The notes below the pieces were generated by a model. The model was not told the DNA's origin and did no database searches. It saw only the letters and a list, made by a program, of their open reading frames with translations. The position numbers and the translations under genes are program-made. This document shows, in pieces, positions 1 through 10,600 of a DNA stretch of 64,000 nucleotides. The stretch is taken from assembly GCF_003268275.1 (NCBI RefSeq), contig NZ_QLYR01000001.1:558001-622000 (forward strand), written 5' to 3'. Each line of letters opens with the position of its first letter. Position 1 is the stretch's first letter. This stretch comes from Hydrogeniiclostridium mannosilyticum (GTDB taxonomy: Bacteria; Bacillota; Clostridia; Oscillospirales; Acutalibacteraceae).

Positions 1-609
1 CCGGAACTGCACTGCCGTTTTCCAGAAAAGGCACCGTTTGCGGAGATGCTCGTCGACCTGTGCTGCGGCGTACGGCCCCATTTATGCGTTGTCGATGCCA
101 TTACGGCTATGGAGGGAAACGGCCCCAGCGGCGGAAATCCCCGTTTTGTCGGCGCCCTGCTGTCCGCACGCGACCCTTTTTACCTGGACGTCCTGTGCGC
201 CGGCCTGGTTGGCATGAAGACAGCCGACATTCCCTATTTGCAGGCAGCGCACAGCCGGGGTCTCTGCCCAGCAGATATAGACGGCTTGGAAATCATCGGA
301 GAAAACTATCGCTCCTTTATCGCGCCGGATTTTGTTCAGCCGGAATCGAAGACTTCCAACTTTATTGAACATCTGCCGCGGTTTCTCCAGCCGCTGGCGG
401 CGCGGCTGGCTACCCCTGCGCCGCGAATCCGCGCCAAGGATTGTGTCGGCTGCGGAAAATGCGCCGAAAGCTGCCCGCAGCATACCATTAAGCTTGAGAA
501 TCGCCGCGCACGGATCGACTACAGCCATTGCATCCGCTGCTACTGCTGCCACGAGATGTGCCCGCAGCACGTCATAGACATCAAGCGGATGCCGCTGTTT
601 AAATTGTAA
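1..609 (+). CDS. DUF362-type protein with C-terminal 2x[4Fe-4S] ferredoxin domain (5' partial)
   Basis: The frame is open from base 1, so the N-terminus lies outside the window; about 202 residues are visible. The C-terminal ~55 residues carry two cluster motifs, CVGCGKCAESCP and CIRCYCCHEMCP, so a bacterial two-[4Fe-4S] ferredoxin domain is clear. The region before it (SGGNPRF, then LDVLCAGLVG and DIPYL) looks like the end of a DUF362 domain, a family often joined to ferredoxin domains and thought to take part in electron transfer. The stop is followed 18 bases later by ispE, so the two are probably cotranscribed. The specific redox partner cannot be read from the sequence. Confidence 0.8.
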   Translation, partial: PELHCRFPEKAPFAEMLVDLCCGVRPHLCVVDAITAMEGNGPSGGNPRFVGALLSARDPFYLDVLCAGLVGMKTADIPYLQAAHSRGLCPADIDGLEIIGENYRSFIAPDFVQPESKTSNFIEHLPRFLQPLAARLATPAPRIRAKDCVGCGKCAESCPQHTIKLENRRARIDYSHCIRCYCCHEMCPQHVIDIKRMPLFKL

Positions 610-627
610 GGATTGGACGAATGACGG

Positions 628-1506
628 ATGCTACAGCAAAAAGCCTATGCAAAGCTCAACCTGAGCCTGGATATCCTTGGACGGCGCAGTGACGGCTACC
701 ATGACCTGCGCATGGTCATGCAATCCGTTTCACTGCATGACACTGTCACCCTGATCCCGCGGGAAGCCGGGGTCACACTCTTGTGCGATGACCCGGGTAT
801 TCCCTCCGGCAAAGGGAACATTGCATACCGGGCCGCGGAGGCTTTTTTGCATGCGGCCGGCGGCCGGAGTTCAGGGGTGGAAATCCACATTGAGAAACGA
901 ATCCCATCCCAGGCAGGTATGGCTGGCGGCAGCTCGGATGCCGCCGCTGTACTGCGCGGCCTGAACCAGCTTTACAAAGCCCCTCTGACTGTGGCGGAGC
1001 TGTGCCACATTGGCAGCAAAATCGGCGCCGACGTCCCTTATTGTGTTGTCGGCGGCTCTCAGCTAGCCGAAGGAACCGGTGAGCGTCTCTCACCACTGCC
1101 TGATATGCCCGGCTGTTCCATTGTGGTCTGCAAGCCTGCGATTGGAGTCGGCACGGCGGAGGCTTTTCGCCGAGCCGATCAGCGCCCTTCCCCGCCGCGC
1201 GGCTATACCGGCGGCGTCATAGATGCTCTGAAGCGGTCGGATCTGCCCGCCCTGGGGCGGGCCCTCGGTAATGACTTCGAGGATATTCTCCCCATTGCCG
1301 CGGTCTCCCATTTAAAGGAGCTTCTGCGGAAGGCCGGCGCATTAGGTGCAGCTATGACGGGCAGCGGTTCGGCCGTTTTTGCCTTGTTCGCGACCGGGAC
1401 GCAGGCTGCCGCGGCAAGGGAACTTCTTCCCAAAGATTTGTTTGCCTGCGTTTGCCGTCCGGTTCCCGCCTACTGTTTTCCTGAGCTAGAGATAAATACT
1501 CCCTAA
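628..1506 (+). CDS. ispE: 4-diphosphocytidyl-2-C-methyl-D-erythritol kinase
   Basis: GHMP-family kinase of the non-mevalonate (MEP) isoprenoid pathway; it phosphorylates CDP-methylerythritol at the 2-hydroxyl using ATP. The 292-residue length is normal. The N-terminus AKLNLSLDILGRRSDGYHDL is the IspE signature, the glycine-rich ATP loop PSQAGMAGGSSDAAA lies near residues 90-105, and the C-terminal GHMP motif GAAMTGSGSAVFALF is present. An ATG at 621 is in another frame; 628 gives the family-typical start. It follows the ferredoxin-type gene by 18 bases and ends just before a strong hairpin. Confidence 0.96.
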   Translation: MLQQKAYAKLNLSLDILGRRSDGYHDLRMVMQSVSLHDTVTLIPREAGVTLLCDDPGIPSGKGNIAYRAAEAFLHAAGGRSSGVEIHIEKRIPSQAGMAGGSSDAAAVLRGLNQLYKAPLTVAELCHIGSKIGADVPYCVVGGSQLAEGTGERLSPLPDMPGCSIVVCKPAIGVGTAEAFRRADQRPSPPRGYTGGVIDALKRSDLPALGRALGNDFEDILPIAAVSHLKELLRKAGALGAAMTGSGSAVFALFATGTQAAAARELLPKDLFACVCRPVPAYCFPELEINTP

Positions 1507-1514
1507 AAGCAGTA

Positions 1515-1561
1515 AAAGGCAACGCCCCGAACCCTATAAAAAGGTTCGGGGCGTTGCCTTT
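1515..1561. terminator. Strong bidirectional hairpin between convergent ispE and the sulfatase gene
   Basis: A perfect 19-base-pair stem (1515-1533 with 1543-1561) surrounds a 9-base loop. The T-tract is short on the plus strand and better (TTTT followed by more Ts) on the minus strand. It sits 8 bases past the ispE stop and about 100 bases past the sulfatase stop, so it probably terminates both transcripts. Confidence 0.8.
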
Positions 1562-1665
1562 AAACAAGCCCAGCGCTATCAATACAGAGCATCTATTTTA
1601 GCTATATATTATTTTTCATATAGCCAATTCAATATTTTATTCTCTGTAGCCTGGACCGCAGTTTG

Positions 1666-3132
1666 CTACCTTCTCCTGAATTGATAGGGCGCGGGCAGGC
1701 AAAACTCCTGATCCCGGAAGGCGGGGTTATCCTGGAACAGCAGGGCACTGTCGCTGTCAACGGCATGCAGAACCGGATAATGCCTGAAGTCATCTCCATC
1801 CACGGCTTCACAATCCGGCGCTGTCTTCAGGATGGAAATCAGCTCGCGCCTGAAAACCTCGGCCTGCTCCCGGCAGGCTTCCAGCTTATTCTCCGTTTCA
1901 GCGCCATCAAAGAAATATGCTTGGCCATCCGGCGCGGAGAAAACATATTTGCAGGCGCCGTCCGTAAGCATATACAGGCCCCTAGGGCCCTTCTCCAGTG
2001 CGCCCATTACGTAGCGGCGGGAACTTTTACCCCGGGCCACTCCAGCCATATCCTCCCCATCCAACTCCATGGAGAAATGGATTTCCGCTGCGTTTAAAAC
2101 AGTGGGCGCCACATCTACCAGGCTCACAGGCCGCCTGCATACCGCTGCGCGCTCAAATAACGCCGGATAACGCACAAGCATGGGAACCCTGCTGGCCGAA
2201 TTCAGCATGCTGCGTTTGCCAAAGCAGTTGTAATCCCCCAGCATCTCGCCATGGTCCGACGTGTAGACAATAATGGTATCGTCCAAAATACCCTGGTGCT
2301 CCAGTTCGGATAAAATCCGGCCTACCTGGTAATCCACAAAGGATATACAGGCGTAGTAAAAACCCCGGAGTGTCCGGACTAAATTCTCGTCGATCCCGCG
2401 CGAGCGGTATTTGTAGATATTTTGAAAATGATTGTAATAGGTGAGGCATTCCTCAGGTTTTTCCACAGACAATGGACCAGGCATATCCGCCGTACGGTAA
2501 AGCTTATTCCAGGGCGTCGGCGGTGAAAACGGCGGATGAGGGTGGATGAAGTTCGCCATTAAAAAGAACGGCTGCCCCCTCTCACGCTCCTGCAAAAAGC
2601 GCACCGCGCGGTCCCCAGCCCATTGCGTCGGGTGGTCCTGCGCCGGGAGCTGGGATAGCTGCGGAATATAATACAGCTCGCTGCGCTGGCCATAGGGCTC
2701 AAAAACATGGCGGTACCCCTTGTCGCGCAAATAGATAAGATAATCGTCATCCTCAATATGCTCCACCAGCTCTTCCTGGCGGTACCGATGCTGGAAGCCG
2801 TGCAACGCTCCGGGGTCTGGCGCAAAATGCATTTTGCCGACCCCCTCTGTAACGTACCCCGCATCCCGGAATTCCTCCATCAAAAAGCGGCTGTCCGGCA
2901 TCGGGTAACCGTTGTCATAGCAGCGGTTATGATGCGTATACTGCCCCGTATACAAGCAGCAGCGCCCCGGCACGCAAACAGGCGACGGCGTATATGCGCT
3001 GGTAAACGCCGTCCCTTCCGCACACAGGCGATCCAAATTTGGGGTTTGTATCCACTCATTTCCCAACGCATGAATTGTGTCGCCGCGCTGTTGATCCGTC
3101 ACCATGATCAGTATATTCGGTTTTTTTACCAC
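1666..3132 (-). CDS. Sulfatase of the formylglycine (cysteine) type
   Basis: Alkaline-phosphatase-fold sulfatase, 488 residues, releasing sulfate from a sulfated sugar or polysaccharide. The metal-binding start NILIMVTDQQRGD and the active-site motif CVPGRCCLYTG (Cys53-x-Pro-x-Arg57) are intact; Cys53 must be oxidised to formylglycine by an anaerobic maturase, which is not in this window. There is no signal peptide, so it acts in the cytoplasm. Start is GTG with GGGGGA 7 bases upstream. It is the last gene of a minus-strand operon behind a GH95 fucosidase, pointing to sulfated, fucosylated glycans such as mucin. It resembles the heparan/N-sulfoglucosamine sulfatase branch, but the exact substrate is unknown. 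Confidence 0.88.
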   Translation of the reverse strand: MVKKPNILIMVTDQQRGDTIHALGNEWIQTPNLDRLCAEGTAFTSAYTPSPVCVPGRCCLYTGQYTHHNRCYDNGYPMPDSRFLMEEFRDAGYVTEGVGKMHFAPDPGALHGFQHRYRQEELVEHIEDDDYLIYLRDKGYRHVFEPYGQRSELYYIPQLSQLPAQDHPTQWAGDRAVRFLQERERGQPFFLMANFIHPHPPFSPPTPWNKLYRTADMPGPLSVEKPEECLTYYNHFQNIYKYRSRGIDENLVRTLRGFYYACISFVDYQVGRILSELEHQGILDDTIIVYTSDHGEMLGDYNCFGKRSMLNSASRVPMLVRYPALFERAAVCRRPVSLVDVAPTVLNAAEIHFSMELDGEDMAGVARGKSSRRYVMGALEKGPRGLYMLTDGACKYVFSAPDGQAYFFDGAETENKLEACREQAEVFRRELISILKTAPDCEAVDGDDFRHYPVLHAVDSDSALLFQDNPAFRDQEFCLPAPYQFRRR

Positions 3133-3171
3133 TGTTCATTCCCCCATTTTCCGCAGCACAGTCCAACCATG

Positions 3172-5406
3172 TCAGCGGATTGTGTAATTGGTCACCTTTC
3201 CGTTTCTCCATTCCAGATCTACAGTCCAGCCGCCGCGTACTTTCAGTCCGCGGACATGGCCATCCGGCCAGCTGTCCGGCAGCGCCGGCAGCAGCTTCAG
3301 CGTCTTTCCATGGCTTTGTACCAGCATTTCGGCAATACCCGCCGTAATACCAAAATTCCCGTCAATTTGAAAGGGCGGATGCGCGTCCAGCAAATTGGGG
3401 TAGCTCCCGCCGCCGCTCATACAGTCCCGCTCGGTTGCAGGAACCGGGCTCAGCTGGTTTTGTATCAGGCGCAGGGCATTGTTACCATTCCCCAAGCGCG
3501 CCCACAAGCAAACCTTCCACGCCAAGCTCCAGCCCGTTCCGCCAAATCCCCGATTAAGTAAAACCTGTTCGCAGGCCCCAGCCAGCTCGGGCGTCTCTTC
3601 AGGCGTAATACGGTCGGACGGATACAGCCCGTACAACAGCGAAACATGGCGATGCTGCGGCTCCTGCTCCCCATATTCCTCATGCCATTCAAGCAGCGCG
3701 CCATTCCTGCCGATCCTTAAGGGCGGCAGGCGCCTGAGCGCGCTTTCAAGCTCCTTCCGGCGCTCCCAGTCTTGCCCGCTTTCCTCAAGCGCTTGAAGTG
3801 TATTATGGAACAGCTCCTGTAAAATTTCAATATCCATCGCCGGGGCCAGGTCCAGGTTATACGGCCGGCCTTGTGCCAAATAGGTATTTTCCGGCGAGCT
3901 TGACAGCGCCGTCACCAGGCAGCCATCCGGCCCCTCTGTCAAAAAGTCCAGATAAAACGCACAGGCCTTCAGCATTACCGGCAATGCCTTATCTCTCAGA
4001 TAATCCCTGTCCCCGGTAAAACGGTAATGCTCCCACAGATGCTCACAGAGCCAGCCGCTGGACATCGGCCAGATGGCAAACGGCATGCAATAGGTGTCCG
4101 GGTCCACATCGCCAACCGGTGCGCTCTGGGCCCATAAATCCGAGTTGTGATGAGAGACCCAGCCGCCGCAGCCGTAATGAGCCTGCGCTGTCTTTTCGCC
4201 GTTGACCGCGATATGATCGATTAAATCCAGCAGCGGCGCGTCGCACTCCGACAGGTTCGCGGTATGGACCGGCCAATAATTCATTTCCGTATTGATGTTA
4301 ATGGTATAGTTTGAGCTCCAGGGCGCATGCAGGTGCTCATTCCAGATTCCCTGTAAATTCGCGGCCTGCGAACCCGGACGCGAGGAGGATATCAGCAAAT
4401 ACCGTCCATACTGAAAGAGCAGGACGGTCAGGGCATGGTCCCCCGGATGGTCTGCAAAGGCCTGCAGCCGCTCGTCCGTGGGCAAATCCGCCCGACTTTC
4501 ACCACCGAGGTCCAGCTCCACTCTCTCAAACAGCGGCGTGAAATCCTCCTGGTGGCGCAAAAGCAGAGCCTCAAAGGAATACTGCTCCGCGGCCCGCAGC
4601 CGTTCTTCCGCCCGCGCCGGTGCATCGCCATCCGGCAAGCGGTTAAAGCCTTGGAAGGAGGTTGCCAGCGAAACCAGCAGCGTGCACTCCTTACAATTTT
4701 TTAACACGATTTCTTGATCCTCGTAAGAAACCCCTTTTCCATACGCCGCAACACGGCCTTCAAAGCGGATCGCCTTTGTTTCCTCAAAGGTTCCATACCG
4801 CACGTCGTCCACATATTTACAATAATTCGGGTAGCAGACCTCCGGGCAAATTCCACTGAGGATAAGCCGCCCCTCCTCGCACCAAACCCGGTGCTGAAGC
4901 TGGCAGCCAAAGGTAACGGTTCCATTCATGGCGCCATTCTTTGCCGTAAGACGCAGGACCAGCACCCGATCCGGCGCGGAACAGAAAACCGTCCGTTCAT
5001 ACTGCGCTTTCCCCGCGCTATACTTTACCGTTGCCACACCGCTGGAAAGGTCCAGGTCTCGCCGGTAATCCTGTACTTTTGTATCTTTATTTGAAAAAGA
5101 AAAAAGGAGGTCTCCGAAGGGAAGATAGCATTCCGTCCACTGCCCCAGTAAATGCGCGTTGGCAAGCTGATGCGCCTCCGCCAAACGGCCTTCCTTAAGG
5201 CAGCGCTGCACCTCACGCGCATAGAGGCGAGCCTCCGGGTTGTTTTTATCCTTCGGGTAGCCCGACCAAAGGGTGTCCTCATTCAGGGCTATGCGCTCCC
5301 GCTCCACACCGCCGAATACCATCGCACCGATGTGCCCATTGCCGACCGGAAGGGCCTCTTCCCAATATTGCGCCGGCTTCCTGTACCACAATTTATTATC
5401 CAACAT
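3172..5406 (-). CDS. Glycoside hydrolase family 95 (alpha-L-fucosidase-like)
   Basis: Inverting exo-hydrolase, 744 residues, with full GH95 architecture: the N-terminal beta domain ([20 protein letters not shown], then LNEDTLWSG), an (alpha/alpha)6 barrel containing [20 protein letters not shown] and MNYWP, and the C-terminal [16 protein letters not shown] segment. GH95 enzymes mostly cleave alpha-1,2-fucose; some act on alpha-galactose. The frame is open to 5442, but ATG at 5406 has GGAG at the right distance and lies 14 bases after the phosphatase stop, so I start there. No signal peptide, so it acts on imported oligosaccharides. Operon with the sulfatase. Confidence 0.9.
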   Translation of the reverse strand: MLDNKLWYRKPAQYWEEALPVGNGHIGAMVFGGVERERIALNEDTLWSGYPKDKNNPEARLYAREVQRCLKEGRLAEAHQLANAHLLGQWTECYLPFGDLLFSFSNKDTKVQDYRRDLDLSSGVATVKYSAGKAQYERTVFCSAPDRVLVLRLTAKNGAMNGTVTFGCQLQHRVWCEEGRLILSGICPEVCYPNYCKYVDDVRYGTFEETKAIRFEGRVAAYGKGVSYEDQEIVLKNCKECTLLVSLATSFQGFNRLPDGDAPARAEERLRAAEQYSFEALLLRHQEDFTPLFERVELDLGGESRADLPTDERLQAFADHPGDHALTVLLFQYGRYLLISSSRPGSQAANLQGIWNEHLHAPWSSNYTININTEMNYWPVHTANLSECDAPLLDLIDHIAVNGEKTAQAHYGCGGWVSHHNSDLWAQSAPVGDVDPDTYCMPFAIWPMSSGWLCEHLWEHYRFTGDRDYLRDKALPVMLKACAFYLDFLTEGPDGCLVTALSSSPENTYLAQGRPYNLDLAPAMDIEILQELFHNTLQALEESGQDWERRKELESALRRLPPLRIGRNGALLEWHEEYGEQEPQHRHVSLLYGLYPSDRITPEETPELAGACEQVLLNRGFGGTGWSLAWKVCLWARLGNGNNALRLIQNQLSPVPATERDCMSGGGSYPNLLDAHPPFQIDGNFGITAGIAEMLVQSHGKTLKLLPALPDSWPDGHVRGLKVRGGWTVDLEWRNGKVTNYTIR

Positions 5407-5419
5407 ATTCACTCCAATA

Positions 5420-6157
5420 TCAGTACTCCACAAATCGGGCAATCAGCGCCGAAAGCTCCGCTGGCGCGATTCCTCCAGCCTCCAGATAATGCCGCGCACT
5501 GCCGTATTTTGCGCGCAGGTGCGCCAGAAGCCGCCACATGCTGTCCGGCTCGGAACGAAGGGCATGGTCTGGAACATCTACACCGATCCCCTTCATTTGC
5601 TCCACCAGCTTGGCAAATACCGGCTGCATATACCGCTCTGTCGCGGCATAATCCGCCACAATCACCTCATCCGGCGCCCCGGCAAGCTCCAGCAGCAGCA
5701 TGGAAACCATTCCCGTGCGATCCTTCCCGGCTGTACAATGAAAAAGAGCAGCACCGCTGTTTTCTATCAAAAGCCGAAATACCTGAACGAAGGAATCCCG
5801 CGCACCGTCGAGATTGCGGATGTACATTTCAGCCATGGAGGCGGGAAAATTGCCCCGAAAGCCGTTAGAGCTGATTTCATCCAGCATCACAATGTTCTCG
5901 TAACGCATTCCCGCGCATCCCTTCAGCTTGGAGGGCCAGTCCTGCGTCTCCTTGGGGGAGCGCAGGTCAATCGAAAGGGAAACACCCTTTTCCCGCAGCA
6001 AATCAACGTCCTTTGGGGTTAGGTTTGCCGTGTTATCCGCCCGGAAAAAAAGGCCTTTGCGCGTCACCCCGCCGTTTTCGGCCGGGTAGCCGCCCAAATC
6101 CCGGATATTATACGCCCCCTCCATGGGAAGCAAGTGGCAATCGGTATTGATATTCAT
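5420..6157 (-). CDS. Tyrosine/dual-specificity phosphatase (Y_phosphatase3-like)
   Basis: A 245-residue cysteine-based phosphatase. The P-loop [10 protein letters not shown] gives catalytic Cys141-x5-Arg147, and the N-terminus has the typical NIRDLGGYP and LFFRAD motifs of this family; IDLRSPKE precedes the catalytic loop. Known relatives dephosphorylate phosphotyrosine or phosphoinositides. The Shine-Dalgarno AGGAG stands 7 bases before ATG. Its place between two carbohydrate enzymes is unusual: it could regulate the pathway by protein dephosphorylation or hydrolyse a sugar phosphate. Neither can be decided from sequence. Confidence 0.88.
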   Translation of the reverse strand: MNINTDCHLLPMEGAYNIRDLGGYPAENGGVTRKGLFFRADNTANLTPKDVDLLREKGVSLSIDLRSPKETQDWPSKLKGCAGMRYENIVMLDEISSNGFRGNFPASMAEMYIRNLDGARDSFVQVFRLLIENSGAALFHCTAGKDRTGMVSMLLLELAGAPDEVIVADYAATERYMQPVFAKLVEQMKGIGVDVPDHALRSEPDSMWRLLAHLRAKYGSARHYLEAGGIAPAELSALIARFVEY

Positions 6158-6214
6158 GCTGAGACTCCTGTTCTTCTAAATTTTCGCTGTGGATTTTCCT
6201 ATCCGGCAAAAGTA

Positions 6215-7516
6215 TTACAGTATTTCCACAAAAATTCCCTGGCCGCAGTCGAGCTCGGGGGACCACTCTTTTTCCACCTCCAGCTCCCGCGGCTCGCCAT
6301 AGGACCAGATGCGCAGGCGCACCGGCCCGGCAAAAGAAACGGTTGCCCTGTTCCGCTTCCGCTCACCGGGATCCACCATGTTCACCAGTGTAAAAGCCCT
6401 GCGCTCCCGGCCTGCAGCTTGCCCGTCGGGCTGCCTGGTAAAGCAGCCCGCCATGACCGGGCCCTCTCCCGTCAGGCCGAGAATAGGGCCAAAAGAGCTA
6501 AGCGGATGCTCTAGCTCCAAATAGTTTTTTTGCCGTTTGACCTTTACCACCTTGCCGGGGAAGGTAATATCCACCTCTTCCTCCACCCCTCCGGCACAGG
6601 CAGCGCCGGTATAAACCATATTGCCGGCATGGCGGCAGGTAAGATAAGCCGGCTCTATTTGACGCAGCTCCCGCAGTACGCGCCGCACCATCTCATAGCG
6701 CGGAGTTTTCTCCCCCTGGCGGTCTATCAGGCCCAGCTCAAAAACTTCGTCGCCTGTACTGCCATTCTCATCCCCGGGCGATCCATAAGTAAAGAGCTGA
6801 ATCATACGAGCGCCAAAGGACAGCGCGCAGTATACCTGCCAGCGAATATCCTGCTCGTTAGGCTCCCGCACAATTTTATTAAAGCCCAACGTCTGGATAA
6901 AATACCACAGCTGGCGGTTATATTGCCGGCAGACGTCCGAGGCCGTTTCAAAATCCGACAGGTAGCGGTCCTGCACCCACGTCTTCGTACCGTCCCCATA
7001 CAGCGGGTAATGGTCATAGGACAAATAGGGCACATCCACCTCAGCGGCATAGCGCTGAAGATATTCCCTGTACGTTACGCCGTTCAGCTGCTTTTCGCTG
7101 GCATAAGAAGGGTACAGATTAATAACCGGCATTTTTTCAGCGCTGAACGCTTGATAAGCTTTTGCAAGCAGGCCCAGGCGCGGCAAATCATAGATTCCTG
7201 GTTCATCGCGCAGGACGGTTCCCCACAGAGCGGGATGCGCCACATAGTCCGAAACGGAGTCCTGCAGCGACCAGTAGCGGTCCATCGGCGTGTTGGCGGC
7301 CTTTGCATCAAAGGCAAAAAGCCCCAGTCCGTATTTACGGCACTGGTCCAGCGCCTGCTGGGCATATTCATGGCGCGCGCCGATGTCAAGATAGATAAAA
7401 TCCAACCCGAGGTCCTTGAGCCGCCGGCAGCCTTCGTCCGAAAGCACCTGAGAAAGCGGCACACTCCAAGCGCCGATTATGACTTTTTCACAGCTCTTTT
7501 CCAGAACCTTTTGCAC
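6215..7516 (-). CDS. Putative TIM-barrel glycoside hydrolase-like protein
   Basis: A 433-residue protein that reads like a (beta/alpha)8 hydrolase: GAWSVPLSQ, GLDFIYLDIGARHEY, GLGLFAFDAK, ALWGTVLRDEPGI, VPYLSYDHYPLYGDG and LWYFIQTLGF look like successive strands, and the DEPG step suits an acid/base residue. A beta-sandwich-like tail follows. I cannot assign a CAZy family. The frame is open to 7576, but the start is GTG at 7516: AAGGGGGAG lies 5 bases upstream, and a promoter occupies the longer version's 5' end. First gene of the operon with the phosphatase, GH95 and sulfatase; no signal peptide. Confidence 0.65.
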   Translation of the reverse strand: MQKVLEKSCEKVIIGAWSVPLSQVLSDEGCRRLKDLGLDFIYLDIGARHEYAQQALDQCRKYGLGLFAFDAKAANTPMDRYWSLQDSVSDYVAHPALWGTVLRDEPGIYDLPRLGLLAKAYQAFSAEKMPVINLYPSYASEKQLNGVTYREYLQRYAAEVDVPYLSYDHYPLYGDGTKTWVQDRYLSDFETASDVCRQYNRQLWYFIQTLGFNKIVREPNEQDIRWQVYCALSFGARMIQLFTYGSPGDENGSTGDEVFELGLIDRQGEKTPRYEMVRRVLRELRQIEPAYLTCRHAGNMVYTGAACAGGVEEEVDITFPGKVVKVKRQKNYLELEHPLSSFGPILGLTGEGPVMAGCFTRQPDGQAAGRERRAFTLVNMVDPGERKRNRATVSFAGPVRLRIWSYGEPRELEVEKEWSPELDCGQGIFVEIL

Positions 7517-7556
7517 AAAAACTCCCCCTTCAAATTCAAGAGTAACGATTGAGCCC

Positions 7557-7585
7557 ATCATAGCATTTTGATTCATAAAAGTAAA
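7557..7585 (-). promoter_or_regulatory. Sigma-A promoter of the hydrolase-phosphatase-GH95-sulfatase operon
   Basis: Minus strand: -35 TTTACT (7580-7585), 17-base spacer, extended -10 TGC-TATGAT (7557-7562). The predicted transcript begins about 30 bases before the GTG start at 7516, which rules out the longer ATG start at 7576. Confidence 0.6.
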
Positions 7586-7605
7586 GTATTATTCATCTCT
7601 GTTCT

Positions 7606-7643
7606 CAAAAAGAAATACGCCCCCATCCGTTGGATAGGGGCGC
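7606..7643 (-). terminator. Rho-independent terminator of the surface protein gene
   Basis: Minus strand: a GC-rich stem of about 12 pairs (7618-7628 with 7632-7643, one G-T pair) followed by TTTCTTTTT. It sits 25 bases past the surface protein stop and separates it from the downstream four-gene operon. Confidence 0.85.
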
Positions 7644-7667
7644 ATTATCAGGAATATTTAACCTTGT

Positions 7668-10600
7668 TTAGGCTCTTTTTCTTCTGCGGCATATCATCAG
7701 CAGGGTAACGCCGGATATAACCGCCAGGGCGACCTCCGCCACAATAATGCTGATTGTGGACATGGAACCGGTCTGCACGTTGCCGGATTCCTCCGACGTA
7801 GTACCGTCCGTTCCTGTGGAGGAACCGTTTTCAGGAGTCTGCGGGGTCGAAGGGGTGGATTCGGGTTTGTCGGATTCATTCGAGGATCCAGAGCCCTCGC
7901 CCTCATCCGGAACGGTGGGATAGGCAATATCCTCTGTTGTCTTAAAGACATAATTGAAACGGGAACCCGGAGCAGCATCACCCTCCGTGTAAACGTCCAT
8001 AATATCGGGATTGTCATTGGAGATGACATTGTCCATCCACTTGAACTCCAGGTTTACACGGCTGTTTTCTACGCCCAGTACACTCTTCGGCACCGCAATT
8101 TCCATTTGGTTGCCGCTGATCTTATAGGAAACCTCCGCGCATTTCTCCCAGCCATAGCCTTCGCCGGTATGGCGCTCCAGCGTCATGGTGTCGGCGGTCG
8201 GTGAAACACGGTTCAGGATATAATCATACCCCTCCCAGCCGGTGGAGCCGTCGCGGTCAGCGTTGATATAAAGCTGCATAAAGCTCTGCTCGTTCAGGCC
8301 TGTAATGTCGCTGGCTGTTTCCACATAGAAATAAACATTTTTACCGTCAACCGCCGTTTTCGCCCGTGTAATATCATTGCGGCCGCTGGTGTTGACATAG
8401 CTGTTGCTTCCGCGTCCGACACAGTCGCGGTCCTCAACGTCGTTTTCATAAGTGAGGTACTCCATTGCGCCGGCCCAATCGTCAAAGCTGCCGTCCACCT
8501 TAACCGTACGGCTGGTGTCCTCCTGCGGGATGGGATCCTGCCCCTTAAAGCGGCGGATATTTTCAACCAGCTGCATGTAGTAGGCATCCTTCAGGATGCC
8601 CTTTGACGGCTCGATGTCGCGGCTATGCTCGGCATCATACTGGTCGACAATCGCATCCTTTACACCGCCCCATTCCTCGAAACGGCCGGCCAGCCATTCA
8701 TTCCAGCCGGTGATGAACACAAAGTCCGCATCCTCTTCTATGGCGCGGTCAAACTGCTGCTGGAAATTGCGGCCTTCCAGTGAAACCTCTGTCGCTTCCT
8801 TCGGGCCATAGTTCCAGGTGCCATCCTCGTTGCGGGTAGTGCTGCGCCCAATGATATGGTCGCCGTTCATGGGGGCAATCTGCATAGAATCGCCGTTCCA
8901 GTTCATGGAAACGCCCACGGACATGTAAGAACGGCCTTGGCTGTCCACATACTTATTCTGCGGGTAGAGCTCCAGCCAGGTGAGGGAGTCCGTTCCCTCT
9001 GCGGGCGCGGCATTGTTATAGGTCGCAATCACCGGCTTAGAGGAGAAGAAGTCCTTCAGATGCTCCGGCGTTGTGCTTACTACGCCATTCAGTACCAGCG
9101 GCTTCCCATCCAGGTAATACCAGCAGTCCTTATACAGGCCCGGCTCATAAAGCTGTTCGTAGAGGTTCTCCAGGCTCTTGACATTATCCGAGCCCATGGA
9201 GAACGGCAGTACAAACGAAACCTTCGGCATATCGGCACCCTCTTGCAGAAGCTGGTTCCAGGTTTCCATCAGCTTCAGGTAGGCGCTCCGCCAGGTCAGC
9301 GTGCCGTTGGTGCAATCGAAGAAGATCACATCGACGCCCGCATCGGAGAGCAGCTCGCCCTGGCGGCGGATAACCCACGGATCCAGCGCACTGTAGTGGC
9401 CGTAAACCGACTCGCCCCAGTGCTGTGCGCTATGGATGGGGCCAAGCTCCCCTTCACCGGCCTGGAATTTGGAAACGTCATAGAGCGGGCTGTCCTGTCC
9501 GTCCATGAAGTTGTCGCCGTAATTCCAGTTCCAGAAGAACATGCCAACGGTCTTTTCCTCGTTGACCGTGCTTTCTGTTCCCTCATTGGTGGAAAGGACA
9601 CGGCCGAGAATATCCGTACCCGCCCAAGTGTCGCTTTGCAGGTCCTTAATCTTGCTCATATCCGGAATATTTTTCTCATATTCCGCTTTTCTCTGCTCAA
9701 TTTCATTCGGGCCAGCCTGCTCTGTCGTAAGCTGAATCCACTCGAAAGTGCTGGCGTCATCGCTAAACTGGACAATAACATCATGCTTTCCGGTAATCTC
9801 CCCGGAAAGTGCGGCAATCATTTCCTTGTAAACCGCGTCTACACGGTTGTCGCCATAGTCAATGTAGAACTTAGCAACCGGGTCGCTCTCCAGGTTATCC
9901 AGGTAAATCTTCAGAGAAGCGTCCTCCCAGCAGCCCCAGTCATAGAGCGCGTTAACGCCTGCGGTTTCAAGCAGGCCGTAGTTCCGGTGGTAGCCGGCGT
10001 AGTTAGCCTTGACAGAGAGCGCACGCCCGTCGCCGTCGCCAAAGTCCACATTGCCGAAAATCACCATGCTGCCTTCGCTGCCGACCTTCACGGTGCGGTC
10101 GCCGTAAGGCTTGTTGGAAACGCCTTCGTTATAAGCGGAGTCGTCGGCCTCATTGTTAAAATAATATTTCTCGCCAAAGTCCTTTTCTTCTCCGCCATCC
10201 GTAGAAAGGTCGGCATAAGGCGTAAACTCCGCGATCTGGCAATAGGTGCCGCCGAACTCATCCACGCTTAAACGCAGGTACTTCGCGGTAATAGTCTGCG
10301 GCAGGTCAAAGATCTGTTCCTCGCCAACAGCCTTATAGCCTTCACGGGAAGCCACATCGGTCCAATTTTCTCCATCCTTGGAATAGGAGAGGGTAAATGC
10401 CTTCGGGAAATGAACCAGCACGCCGCCTTCGGACCGCTGAGTCAGGACGATGCGGTCGATTTGCGACTGTTCCTTCAGCGTAACCGTGTAGGTGACCGGG
10501 TACTCTAAACCCTCATGATTCCAAGGCGCCGAGGACCAGAAGGTGGCCTTGTTGCCGTCCACCGCGTGGTCCGCCGTCATACTGCCGTCCGCATGCGGCA

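Noticed and set aside
2707-3561. 284-codon plus-strand open frame
   Set aside because: It spans the antisense of the sulfatase and GH95 genes and crosses their boundary, with no motif.
6530-7552. 340-codon plus-strand open frame
   Set aside because: Antisense shadow of the barrel enzyme gene.
7746-7800. Classical LPXTG sortase signal in the surface protein
   Set aside because: The motif reads NVQTG with no proline, so I mention it only as a possible degenerate form.
8856-10271. 471-codon plus-strand open frame
   Set aside because: It lies fully antisense to the large surface protein gene, has no ribosome site or family motifs, and follows from third-position GC bias.
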